Shown piece by piece: positions 34,697 to 42,074 of a DNA stretch of 64,000 nt (position 1 is the stretch's first letter; every line of letters begins with the position of its first letter). The notes below the pieces were generated by a model, which had not been told where the DNA came from, made no database searches, and saw only the letters and a list, made by a program, of their open reading frames with translations. Both the position numbers and the translations under genes were made by a program. Source of the stretch: Actinomadura citrea (GTDB lineage Bacteria; Actinomycetota; Actinomycetes; Streptosporangiales; Streptosporangiaceae); contig NZ_JACCBT010000001.1 of assembly GCF_013409045.1 (NCBI RefSeq), positions 1,550,001-1,614,000 of the forward strand. Reading direction: 5' to 3'.

Positions 34697-35667
34697 GCCA
34701 GGAACCCGGAGGACGGGCGCGGGACGACCCGGCGGGCGGGGGCCCGGTCGAGCGGGGTCATGCCGGCCTCGCCGCGCAGCACCGCGGTCGCGACGGCGGT
34801 GAAGTCGGCGATGGCGCGGGCGTGCTCGGGGTCGCGGGCCCGCCGCCAGGCGCACGACGTCCGCCAGGCGAGCGGCTCGCCCGCCAGCGGCCGCCACACC
34901 GCCCCGGCGGTGTCGTCGGTGCGCGGGACGAGCGCCACGGCCGTCCCCGCGAGGACGAGCCCCAGCGCGAACCCCGGATGCCGCGCCTCGTGGACGGCCG
35001 CGGGCGCGTACCCGTGCCGGCGGCAGGCCGCGAGCACCTCGTCGTGGGCGCCGGGCGCCTCCGCGCGAGGCGGGACGACGACGTCGCGGGTGCCGAGGTC
35101 GGCCAGATGCACCTCCGGGGACCCGGCGCCCGGCTGCGCGGCGCGGTCGCCGCCCGGCAGCAGCACGCCGAGCGGCTGCGCCAGCATCGGGCCGAGTTCC
35201 AGCCCGCGGGCGTCACACGGGTGCCGCACCACCCCGGCGTCCAGCGCGCCCTCGGCGAGCGCGCGGATCTGCTGGTCGGTGCCCGTCTCGCGCAGGTCGA
35301 GCCGCAGGTCCGGGCGGCGCTCCCGGAACGCGGCGATCAGCGCGGCGACGACCCGGCCGCCGAGGTCGCTCGGCAGGCCGGCGCGCACCGTCCCGACCTC
35401 GCCCAGCCGGGCCCGCTCGGCGACGGAGTAGATGCGGTCCACGCGGGTGAGGATGTCACGCGCCTCCTCCAGCAGCAGGCCGCCCGGGGCGGTGAGCCGC
35501 ACCCGCCGGCTGCTCCGGTCGAACAACCGCACGCCGAGCTCCTTCTCCAGCCGCTGGATACGCTGGCTCAGCGGCGGCTGCGCCATGCCGAGACGCTCGG
35601 CCGCGTGGCCGAAGTGGAGTTCTTCGGCGACGACGACGAAGCACCGCAGATGCCCGACGAGGTCCAC
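34693..35667 (-). CDS. LysR family transcriptional regulator
   Basis: A LysR protein of about 324 residues. The N-terminal winged helix is HFGHAAERLGMAQPPLSQRIQRLEKELG, and the remainder is the periplasmic-binding-like effector domain. A -10 TATCAT (35681-35676) lies nine bases before the GTG at 35667, supporting a leaderless start there; a TTG at 35685 would be inside the promoter. It is divergent from the PBP gene and translationally coupled to the beta-lactamase-like hydrolase. A palindrome at 35690-35711 suits LysR binding between the divergent genes. It may sense cell-wall fragments, by analogy with AmpR; that is inference. Confidence 0.85.
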   Translation of the reverse strand: MDLVGHLRCFVVVAEELHFGHAAERLGMAQPPLSQRIQRLEKELGVRLFDRSSRRVRLTAPGGLLLEEARDILTRVDRIYSVAERARLGEVGTVRAGLPSDLGGRVVAALIAAFRERRPDLRLDLRETGTDQQIRALAEGALDAGVVRHPCDARGLELGPMLAQPLGVLLPGGDRAAQPGAGSPEVHLADLGTRDVVVPPRAEAPGAHDEVLAACRRHGYAPAAVHEARHPGFALGLVLAGTAVALVPRTDDTAGAVWRPLAGEPLAWRTSCAWRRARDPEHARAIADFTAVATAVLRGEAGMTPLDRAPARRVVPRPSSGFLA

Positions 35668-35675
35668 GACCAGCG

Positions 35676-35711
35676 ATGATACCAAAACGGATATTCATCT
35701 GGACCGATATC
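35676..35711. promoter_or_regulatory. LysR promoter and GATAT-N12-ATATC palindrome
   Basis: GATAT (35690-35694) and ATATC (35707-35711) form an inverted repeat with a 12-base centre, close to the LysR T-N11-A type. The -10 TATCAT (35681-35676, minus strand) of the regulator gene adjoins it. The region between the LysR and PBP genes is distinctly AT-richer than its surroundings. Confidence 0.45.
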
Positions 35712-35821
35712 AATCTTGGACTTTTCGGGCGGTGCCTGGTGTCCTTGTGCCCCCATCGGTCATCCGCGCTTTCGGCGGATCGCCCGGCCGGTGGGCCGAC
35801 AGGGGGAGAAGGAGTTCGACG

Positions 35822-37471
35822 ATGCACCGATCCCGTGTGCTCGCCGTCGCCGCGGTCGTGGTGGCGGTCGTGATCGTGGGGGCGGGGGCGGTGTGGTTCC
35901 TGCGCGACGGTGACGATCCCGGGGACGCCGCGAAGCGCTACCTCGCGGCCTGGAGCGGCGGCGACCTCGCCGCGATGAAGACGCTGACCGACGCTCCGCC
36001 CGCCGACTTCGAGACGCGGTTCAAGCAGATGCGGGACGACCTCGGCGTCGTCGGGCAGCGCTACACGGTGGCCTCCGTGGGGCGTCCCAAAGGCGACGAG
36101 GTCGGTGGGGCCTACAGCGCCGAGGTGACGCTGGCAGGTGACCGGATGTGGAAGTACAACGGGTCGCTTCCGATGGTCAGGAAGGACGGTGACTGGCTCG
36201 TCCGCTGGTCGCCGCAGGTCATGTACCCCGAGCTCAAGGAGGGGCAGCGGCTCCGCGCGTCGCGCGCCTGGCCGGACCGCGCCGCCGTCCTCGCGGCGGA
36301 CGGCAGCGACCTCGCGTCCTCCCCGTCCGGATCCGCCCGGCAGCTCGCCGGACAGGTCGGCCCGGTGTCCGCCGAGGCGGCGGGCAAGCTCGGCGCCCCG
36401 TACCGCAAGGGCGATCCGGCCGGCGCGGACGGCCTCCAGCAGCAGTACGAGCGCCGTCTCTCCGGCAAGCCCGCGCTCGCCGTGCAGATCGTGGACGCCG
36501 AGGGCGTCCCGGTGAAGACGCTCCAGCGGTTCGGCGGCGCCGAGGGCAAGCCGGTGAAGACGACCATCGACCCGAAGACGCAGGCCGCCGCCGGGCAGGC
36601 GGTCGCCGGGGCGAGCAAGCCGGCGTCCATGGTGGCGCTGCGTCCTTCCACCGGCGAGATCCTCGCCGTGGCGAACCAGCCCGGCGGTTACAACCGCGCG
36701 CTGATGGGCCGGTACCCGCCCGGCTCGACGTTCAAGGTCGTCACGGCCGCAGCGCTCGTCGCGGGCGGGATGTCCCCGGCGACGAAGGTCGCCTGCCCGG
36801 CGACCACCGCGGTCGACGGCCGGTCGTTCCACAACTACCAGCACGAGGACTTCGGGACGGTCCCGCTCCGCGAGGCGTTCGCGCACTCCTGCAACACCAC
36901 GTTCGCGCGCCTCGCCGTGGACAAGCTCGGCGAGAAGCGGCTCGCCCAGGTCGCCTCCCAGTTCGGGTTCAACGCCCCGATCATCGCGGGGCTGCCCGCC
37001 GTCCGCGCCGCGTTCCCCGCCAACAAGGACGACACCGCCTTCGCCGCCGCGTCCTTCGGGCAGGGCCAGGTGCTGACCAGCCCGCTTAACATGGCGAGCG
37101 TCGCCGCCGCCGCGGCCGACGGCACCTGGCGCTCGCCCCGCCTGGTCGAGGCGTCCCTCGCCGGGCAGGCCGCCGACGCCGGAGGCCGCAAGCCCGAGCC
37201 GCCGAAGCGGCTGGAGTCCGCCGTCGAGAACGCCCTGCACGCCCTCATGCCGGCCGTCGTCAGCGAGGGCACCGCGTCCGGCGTCGACTTCCCGTCCGGC
37301 ACGGCGGGCAAGACCGGCACCGCCGAGTTCGGCGAGGGCGACGACCCGCCGACCCACGCCTGGTTCATCGGCTACCGCAAGGACGTCGCCTTCGCCGTGA
37401 TCGTCGAGGGCGGCGGCACCGGCGCCGAGGCCGCCGCCCCCATCGCCGCGAAGTTCCTCAGGGCGCTCTGA
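35822..37471 (+). CDS. Penicillin-binding protein with MecA_N/NTF2-like domain (class B)
   Basis: A 549-residue transpeptidase. An N-terminal membrane anchor (about 6-27) precedes an NTF2-like domain of the MecA_N type (DAAKRYLAAWSGGDLAAMKTL...), a linker/dimerisation region, and the transpeptidase domain. Its catalytic motifs are STFK (302-305), SCN (356-358) and KTGT (497-500). This domain order is that of MecA-like class B PBPs, which crosslink peptidoglycan and can tolerate beta-lactams. AAGGAG seven bases before the ATG decides the start; the frame upstream lies in the LysR region. It stands among two beta-lactamase-fold genes and a LysR gene. Confidence 0.9.
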   Translation: MHRSRVLAVAAVVVAVVIVGAGAVWFLRDGDDPGDAAKRYLAAWSGGDLAAMKTLTDAPPADFETRFKQMRDDLGVVGQRYTVASVGRPKGDEVGGAYSAEVTLAGDRMWKYNGSLPMVRKDGDWLVRWSPQVMYPELKEGQRLRASRAWPDRAAVLAADGSDLASSPSGSARQLAGQVGPVSAEAAGKLGAPYRKGDPAGADGLQQQYERRLSGKPALAVQIVDAEGVPVKTLQRFGGAEGKPVKTTIDPKTQAAAGQAVAGASKPASMVALRPSTGEILAVANQPGGYNRALMGRYPPGSTFKVVTAAALVAGGMSPATKVACPATTAVDGRSFHNYQHEDFGTVPLREAFAHSCNTTFARLAVDKLGEKRLAQVASQFGFNAPIIAGLPAVRAAFPANKDDTAFAAASFGQGQVLTSPLNMASVAAAAADGTWRSPRLVEASLAGQAADAGGRKPEPPKRLESAVENALHALMPAVVSEGTASGVDFPSGTAGKTGTAEFGEGDDPPTHAWFIGYRKDVAFAVIVEGGGTGAEAAAPIAAKFLRAL

Positions 37472-37498
37472 GCCCCGGCGCCCGCCCTGACGCGCGTC

Positions 37499-37530
37499 GC
37501 CCCTGGTACCGGACGTCCGGTACCAGGGGC
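37499..37530. terminator. Perfect 32-bp palindrome between convergent PBP and beta-lactamase genes
   Basis: Positions 37499-37514 and 37515-37530 are exact reverse complements with no spacer; the centre is GGAC/GTCC. It lies between two convergent stops 79 bases apart, so a bidirectional terminator is likely, although no T-tract follows. Confidence 0.6.
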
Positions 37531-37550
37531 GGTCGTCACGCCGCGGTCGC

Positions 37551-38504
37551 TCAGCGGAGCGCACCGGCGAGGACGCGGGCGGTCTGGGCGACGGCCTTGT
37601 CGTCGGCCTCGTCGTCGGCGCCGAACCGGTTCGTGGTGATCACGATGACCAGCGGGGCGCCGGACGGCGGCCAGGCGATCGCGATGTCGTTGGCGGTGCC
37701 GTAGACGCCGCCGGTGCCGGTCTTGTCGCCGACCGTCCAGTTCCCGGGGAGCCCGGCGCGGATGCGCTTGTCCCCGGTGATGGTCGCCTTCATCCAGTCG
37801 ACGAGCTGCCTGCGGTCGGCCGGGACGAGCGCGCCGCCCGCGGTGAGGGCCCGCAGGTCGCCCGCCCACGGGCGCGGCGCGGTGGTGTCGCGCAGCTCGC
37901 CCGGCTTCCAGTCGTTGAGGGCGGTCTCCCAGCGGTCGCTGCGGCTCACCCCGTCGCCGAGCGAGCGGAAGAAGGCGGTGAGGCCGGCGGGCCCGCCGAT
38001 CTGCTTCAGCACCAGGTTCCCGGCGGTGTTGTCGCTCCGGGTGATGGCGGCGTGGCACAGGGCGGCGACGGTCATGCCGGTGTCCACGTGCTTCTCGGTG
38101 ACGGGGGAGAAGTCGACCAGGTCGTCCTTCGTGTAGTGGATCACCCTGTCGAGCAGGCCGGGGTCGGAGCGCCGGGCCTTGCGCAGCACGGCACCGCACG
38201 CCATCGCCTTGAACGTGGAGGCGAACGCGAAGCGCTCGTCCGGCCTGTGGGAGACAGTGCGCCCGGTTCCGGTGTCGATCGCGAAGGCGCCGATGCGCGC
38301 GTGGTGGGTCGCTTCGAGGCGGCCGATCTGCTTGGTGACCTTCGCCTGCGCGGGATCGACGGCGATCGCGGACGTGGCTCCGCGCGGCGCCGCGCTCCGC
38401 ACGTCCGGGTCCGCGCCGGAACCGCAGCCGGCCAGGCCGGCGACCGTCGTCAGGGCGAGAGCGGCGGCGCCGAGCCGCCGGTCGCGTGTGCTGTGGGTCG
38501 TCAT
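37551..38504 (-). CDS. Class A beta-lactamase, lipoprotein
   Basis: A 317-residue class A beta-lactamase. All four motifs are visible: STFK (Ser96 to Lys99), SDN in ITRSDNTA, ExxLN in RWETALN, and KTG in GDKTGTGG. The N-terminus is a lipoprotein signal with lipobox LAGC, Cys27, so it should be anchored outside the membrane. It hydrolyses beta-lactam antibiotics. The ATG at 38504 lacks a strong ribosome site. The 107 bases upstream are AT-rich and hold an inverted repeat (38566-38581). It converges with the PBP gene. Confidence 0.93.
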   Translation of the reverse strand: MTTHSTRDRRLGAAALALTTVAGLAGCGSGADPDVRSAAPRGATSAIAVDPAQAKVTKQIGRLEATHHARIGAFAIDTGTGRTVSHRPDERFAFASTFKAMACGAVLRKARRSDPGLLDRVIHYTKDDLVDFSPVTEKHVDTGMTVAALCHAAITRSDNTAGNLVLKQIGGPAGLTAFFRSLGDGVSRSDRWETALNDWKPGELRDTTAPRPWAGDLRALTAGGALVPADRRQLVDWMKATITGDKRIRAGLPGNWTVGDKTGTGGVYGTANDIAIAWPPSGAPLVIVITTNRFGADDEADDKAVAQTARVLAGALR

Positions 38505-38565
38505 GCGGGAGAGCAGACCAGAGCCGGGAAGGTCATGTCCAATATTGATATGACGTGAGATTCGA

Positions 38566-38581
38566 TATGCGAACGCATATG
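38566..38581. promoter_or_regulatory. ATATGC-N4-GCATAT inverted repeat upstream of the beta-lactamase
   Basis: A perfect 6-bp inverted repeat in an AT-rich stretch between corA and the beta-lactamase gene, about 60 bases before the latter's ATG. On the minus strand a possible -35 TTCGCA overlaps it, with TATCAA 17 bases on. It may be an operator; no adjacent BlaI gene is present. Confidence 0.35.
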
Positions 38582-38611
38582 GCAGCGCCCCGACCTCGCC
38601 GGACGCCGCGA

Positions 38612-39646
38612 TCAGAGCCAGTCGCGGATCTTGAAGATCACGTAGAGGGAGAGGCTGCAGACGACGACGATGACCGTGCTGGCGACGAAGCCGGAGTGCT
38701 GGGAGAACCCGGGATAGGGGACGTTCTGCCCGTAGAACCCGGTGACGGCGGTCGGCACCGCGATGATCGCCGCCCAGCTGGTGACCTTCTTCATCACCTC
38801 GTTCATCCGGTTGCCCTGCAGCGCCAGCCGCGTCTCCAGCAGGTCGGCGACGAGGTCGCGCAGGCCGTCGATCGATTCCGCGACGCGCAGGGTGTGGTCG
38901 TAGACGTCCTGGAAGTAGGGGACGAGCGGCGCCGGGACGAACTTCAGGTCGCGGCGCAGCAGCGTGTTGAGCACCTCCCGCATCGGCAGCGCGACCCGCC
39001 GCAGCGCGGCCAGGTTCTTGCGCAGCCGGTAGCTGCGCCGCTGGATCTCCTTGACCGGGAACACGGTGTCGAAGACGAGGTCCTCGACCGTGTCGGCCTC
39101 GTCGTCGAGCGCCTGGACGGCCGTCAGCTGCAGGTCGACGACCAGGTCGAGCAGCCCGTAGAGCAGGAACGCGGCGGTCGGCTCGGCGAGCCCGGCGTCC
39201 GGGGTCTGGTCCCAGCGCCGGATCAGCGCGTCGACGTCGAACCCGCAGTCCTGCCGGACCGTGACGAGGGCGCGCTCGCTGACGAAGGCCGACACCTCGT
39301 GCATCGCCAGCTCGCCGTCGGTCACCACCGGGACGTAGACGTTGAGGAACGCGTACCCCTGGTAGCGGTCGAGCTTCGCCCGCTCGTGCCGGGACACCGC
39401 GTCCTCGACGGCGACGGGATCGAGGCCGAGCTCGTCGCCGACCACGTGCAGGTCCTCGCGCCGCGGCGCGCACAGGTCGAGCCAGACGACGACGTCCGGG
39501 CGCTCCAGGTAGTCGCTCAGCCGCGCGACGGGGAAGCCCTCCGCCTCGATCGCGCCGCCGTGCCAGGCCCGCGTCCGCGGGGGCGCCGAGCCGATCCGGT
39601 TGCCCGGATCCTCGTCGGCATCGGTCTCGGACGGATGAGATCCCAT
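38612..39646 (-). CDS. corA: CorA-family divalent cation transporter
   Basis: A 344-residue CorA-type channel: a large N-terminal cytoplasmic alpha/beta domain, a long helix (RRSYRLRKNLAALRR through LRDLVADLLETRLALQGNRMNEVMKKVT), and two C-terminal transmembrane segments. The loop normally bearing YGMN reads YGQNVPYPG, so Met of the GMN selectivity motif is Gln; this variant is seen in other actinobacterial CorA proteins. It probably moves Mg2+ or a related metal across the membrane. It ends just upstream of the beta-lactamase promoter and no operon partner is obvious. Confidence 0.85.
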   Translation of the reverse strand: MGSHPSETDADEDPGNRIGSAPPRTRAWHGGAIEAEGFPVARLSDYLERPDVVVWLDLCAPRREDLHVVGDELGLDPVAVEDAVSRHERAKLDRYQGYAFLNVYVPVVTDGELAMHEVSAFVSERALVTVRQDCGFDVDALIRRWDQTPDAGLAEPTAAFLLYGLLDLVVDLQLTAVQALDDEADTVEDLVFDTVFPVKEIQRRSYRLRKNLAALRRVALPMREVLNTLLRRDLKFVPAPLVPYFQDVYDHTLRVAESIDGLRDLVADLLETRLALQGNRMNEVMKKVTSWAAIIAVPTAVTGFYGQNVPYPGFSQHSGFVASTVIVVVCSLSLYVIFKIRDWL

Positions 39647-39712
39647 GCGCGCCTTATACCCCGGCTTTCCCAGGACATGAGGGGGCGGGGCGAGCCGGGC
39701 CGTCCGGGCCGG

Positions 39713-40726
39713 TCAGCGGGCGCGCGGCGGCGCCGTCGAGCCGCGGACGACGAGCTCGCCCGGCAGGACGCGGGGGGCCGGGCTGCGGCCGTCGAGGAGG
39801 TCGAGGAGCGCCGCCATGCCCTGCGCGCCCAGTTCCTCGGCCGGCAGCCGGACGGTCGTCAGTTCGGGTTCCAGCGCCGTCGCCAGCAGCACGTCGTCGA
39901 AACCGGTGACCGACACGTCGGACGGGACGTCCAGGCCCAGCGCGCGGGCCGCCTTGTACGCACCCGCCGCGATCAGGTCGTCGTCGCAGACCAGCGCGGT
40001 CGGCGGCTCCGGGGCGGCGAGCAGCCGGGTCGCGGCGTCCTTGGCCGAGGCGACGTCGATCGCGCAGCCGGCCCGGGTCAGGACGCCTCCCGGCAGGTCC
40101 GCCACGACCTCGGCGAGGGCGTCCGCGCGGGCGTGGAACGTCCACTGGTCCGGGGCGGCGGCCACGTGCCCGATCCGGCGGTGGCCGAGGCCCGCGAGGT
40201 GCGCCGCGATCGCCCGCATCCCGTCGGCCACACCGAAGTCGACCGTGGGGACGGGGGCGCCGGGCCGTCCGGCCGGACCGCTGTCCAGCATCACGACGGG
40301 CGTCTCGCCGAACCCGCCGAGCGCCTCCGCGGCCATCGAGGACGCGAGGACGCCGTCGATCGCCTCGTCCGGCGCCGCGAACGGGCCGTCGGCGGGGCCC
40401 GCCGCGTCGTCCGGCCAGGTCGAGACCACGACGCCGAAGCCGTGCCGGGCCGCGACCCGCGCGGCGCCCGTGTAGACGGGGCCGAAGAACGGCGCGGTCA
40501 GGGTCGGCACCATCAGCAGCACGGTCCGGCTCGTCCCGAGCCGCAGGTTCCGGGCGGCCTGGTTGGGCCGGTAGCCGAGCCGCGCGGCGGCGCTCCGCAC
40601 GCTGCGCGCGGTCGCGGGGGAGACGCGCCCGCTCCACTTGCCGCCCAGCACGAGCGAGACCGTGGACTGCGAGACCCCGGCCTCCTGAGCCACGTCCTTG
40701 CTGGTGGGACGGCTGATCGCCGGCAC
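39713..40726 (-). CDS. LacI family transcriptional regulator
   Basis: A 337-residue repressor. The N-terminal HTH is SKDVAQEAGVSQSTVSLVLGG, followed by the hinge helix NQAARNLRLG and a periplasmic-binding-protein-like sugar domain (VLLMVPTLTAPFFGPV ... VTGFDDVLLA). GGGAGG sits six bases before the GTG. It is divergent from a small MFS transporter and likely controls it through sites in the 123-base gap. The effector, a sugar or other small molecule, is not apparent because no catabolic gene is adjacent. Confidence 0.9.
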   Translation of the reverse strand: MPAISRPTSKDVAQEAGVSQSTVSLVLGGKWSGRVSPATARSVRSAAARLGYRPNQAARNLRLGTSRTVLLMVPTLTAPFFGPVYTGAARVAARHGFGVVVSTWPDDAAGPADGPFAAPDEAIDGVLASSMAAEALGGFGETPVVMLDSGPAGRPGAPVPTVDFGVADGMRAIAAHLAGLGHRRIGHVAAAPDQWTFHARADALAEVVADLPGGVLTRAGCAIDVASAKDAATRLLAAPEPPTALVCDDDLIAAGAYKAARALGLDVPSDVSVTGFDDVLLATALEPELTTVRLPAEELGAQGMAALLDLLDGRSPAPRVLPGELVVRGSTAPPRAR

Positions 40727-40789
40727 CTGCGCCTCCCTGGGCGGATCGGTGGAACGAATTCAGACTAGAACGGAAGGGCCCGGAAGTGG

Positions 40790-40817
40790 TACGTATGACG
40801 GAGGTAATACGTATGAC
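40790..40817. promoter_or_regulatory. Two TACGTATGAC direct repeats between lacI-type and MFS genes
   Basis: TACGTATGAC occurs at 40790-40799 and 40808-40817, in phase at 18 bp, each containing the palindrome TACGTA. They lie about 35 bases before the MFS start and 65 bases before the regulator start. They could be operators for the adjacent repressor. Confidence 0.45.
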
Positions 40818-40849
40818 TGACAACTGAGACAGGATCCCGGGGGCCATCG

Positions 40850-42058
40850 ATGCGCGGCTATGTCGTCTTCCTGCGGAGGCCGTACGCGGGACGGTTGCTC
40901 GGCGGCACCCTCCTCGGCCGGCTGCCCAACGGGATGGGGATGCTCGCCGTCGTCCTGCACGTCCGCGCCGACGACGGCGGCTACCCCCTCGCCGGGACCC
41001 TCGCCGCGATCCTCGGGCTGTCGACCGCCGCCGGGCAGCCCGTCCTCGGCCGCGCCATGGACCGGTTCGGCCAGCCGCGCGTCCTGCTGCCCGCCGCCTG
41101 CGCCTCCGCGGCCGGATTCGCCCTGCTCGCCGCCGTCGGGGCGGCCCCGCTTCCGGTGGCGGTCGCCGCCGTCTCCGCCGCCGGGTTCGCCACCCCGCCG
41201 CTCGAAGCCGGGCTGCGCGCCCTGTGGCCCGACGTCCTGGACGGTCCGGAGCAGGTCGACGCCGCCTACGCGCTCGACGCCGCCGCCCAGGAACTGCTGT
41301 TCACCGTCGGGCCGCTGCTCGTCGTCGCCGCGGCCGTCGTGAACACCGAGACCGCGCTGCTGATCACCGGCGCCCTCGGCATCGCCGGGACGCTCGTCGT
41401 CGCGCTGTCCGGGCCGTCGCGCAGGTGGCGGGGCGAGCCGCGCGCCTCGGACTGGGCCGGGCCGCTGCGGTCGCCCGGCCTGCGGGTCCTGCTGCTGTCG
41501 CTCGCCTGCGCCGGGATCGCGCTCGGCGTCTACTCCGTCGCCGTCGTCGCCTACGCCGAGAACCTGGGCCGCGACCTGGCCTCCGGGCTGCTGCTCGCGT
41601 GCATGGCGGGCGGCGCCCTCGCCGGCGGGATCGCCTACGGCGCCCGCCCGTGGGCGGGCGCCGCGCACCGGCGGCTGCCCTGGCTGCTGGCCGCGCTCGC
41701 CGCCGGGTACATCCCGCTCGTCCTCGCGCCGGGCCTGCCCGTCATGTCGGTGCTCGCGTTCGTCTCCGGCGTCTTCCTCGCGCCCGTGCTGGCGTGCAGC
41801 TTCACGCTGGTCGACCGGCTCGCCCCGGCCGGGACCGTGACCGAGGCGTTCGCGTGGATCGTCGCGGCGATCGGCGCGGGCAGCTCCGTCGGCTCGTTCG
41901 TCTCGGGCGTCGGGCAGGACGCCGCGGGCGTGCCCGGCGCGTTCGCGGGCGCCGGGGTCGGGGGCGTCCTCGCCCTGGCCCTGTGCCTGCTCGGCGCGCG
42001 GACGCTGAGCCCCGCCGCGGGCCCGGCCGTCACAGCGGACGCCGCCGCCCGGCTGTGA
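40850..42058 (+). CDS. MFS transporter
   Basis: A 402-residue major-facilitator protein with about twelve hydrophobic segments. The N-terminus MRGYVVFLRRPYAGRLLGG leads straight into TM1, and GRAMDRFGQPR after TM2 is the motif A equivalent. Small Ala/Gly-rich helices and no large loops suggest a drug- or metabolite-exporter subfamily, but substrate is unknown. No clear ribosome site precedes the ATG. It is divergent from the LacI repressor and convergent with the mannosyltransferase gene at a 16-base gap. Confidence 0.82.
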   Translation: MRGYVVFLRRPYAGRLLGGTLLGRLPNGMGMLAVVLHVRADDGGYPLAGTLAAILGLSTAAGQPVLGRAMDRFGQPRVLLPAACASAAGFALLAAVGAAPLPVAVAAVSAAGFATPPLEAGLRALWPDVLDGPEQVDAAYALDAAAQELLFTVGPLLVVAAAVVNTETALLITGALGIAGTLVVALSGPSRRWRGEPRASDWAGPLRSPGLRVLLLSLACAGIALGVYSVAVVAYAENLGRDLASGLLLACMAGGALAGGIAYGARPWAGAAHRRLPWLLAALAAGYIPLVLAPGLPVMSVLAFVSGVFLAPVLACSFTLVDRLAPAGTVTEAFAWIVAAIGAGSSVGSFVSGVGQDAAGVPGAFAGAGVGGVLALALCLLGARTLSPAAGPAVTADAAARL

Positions 42059-42074
42059 CGGTCCGGGCCGCGCG

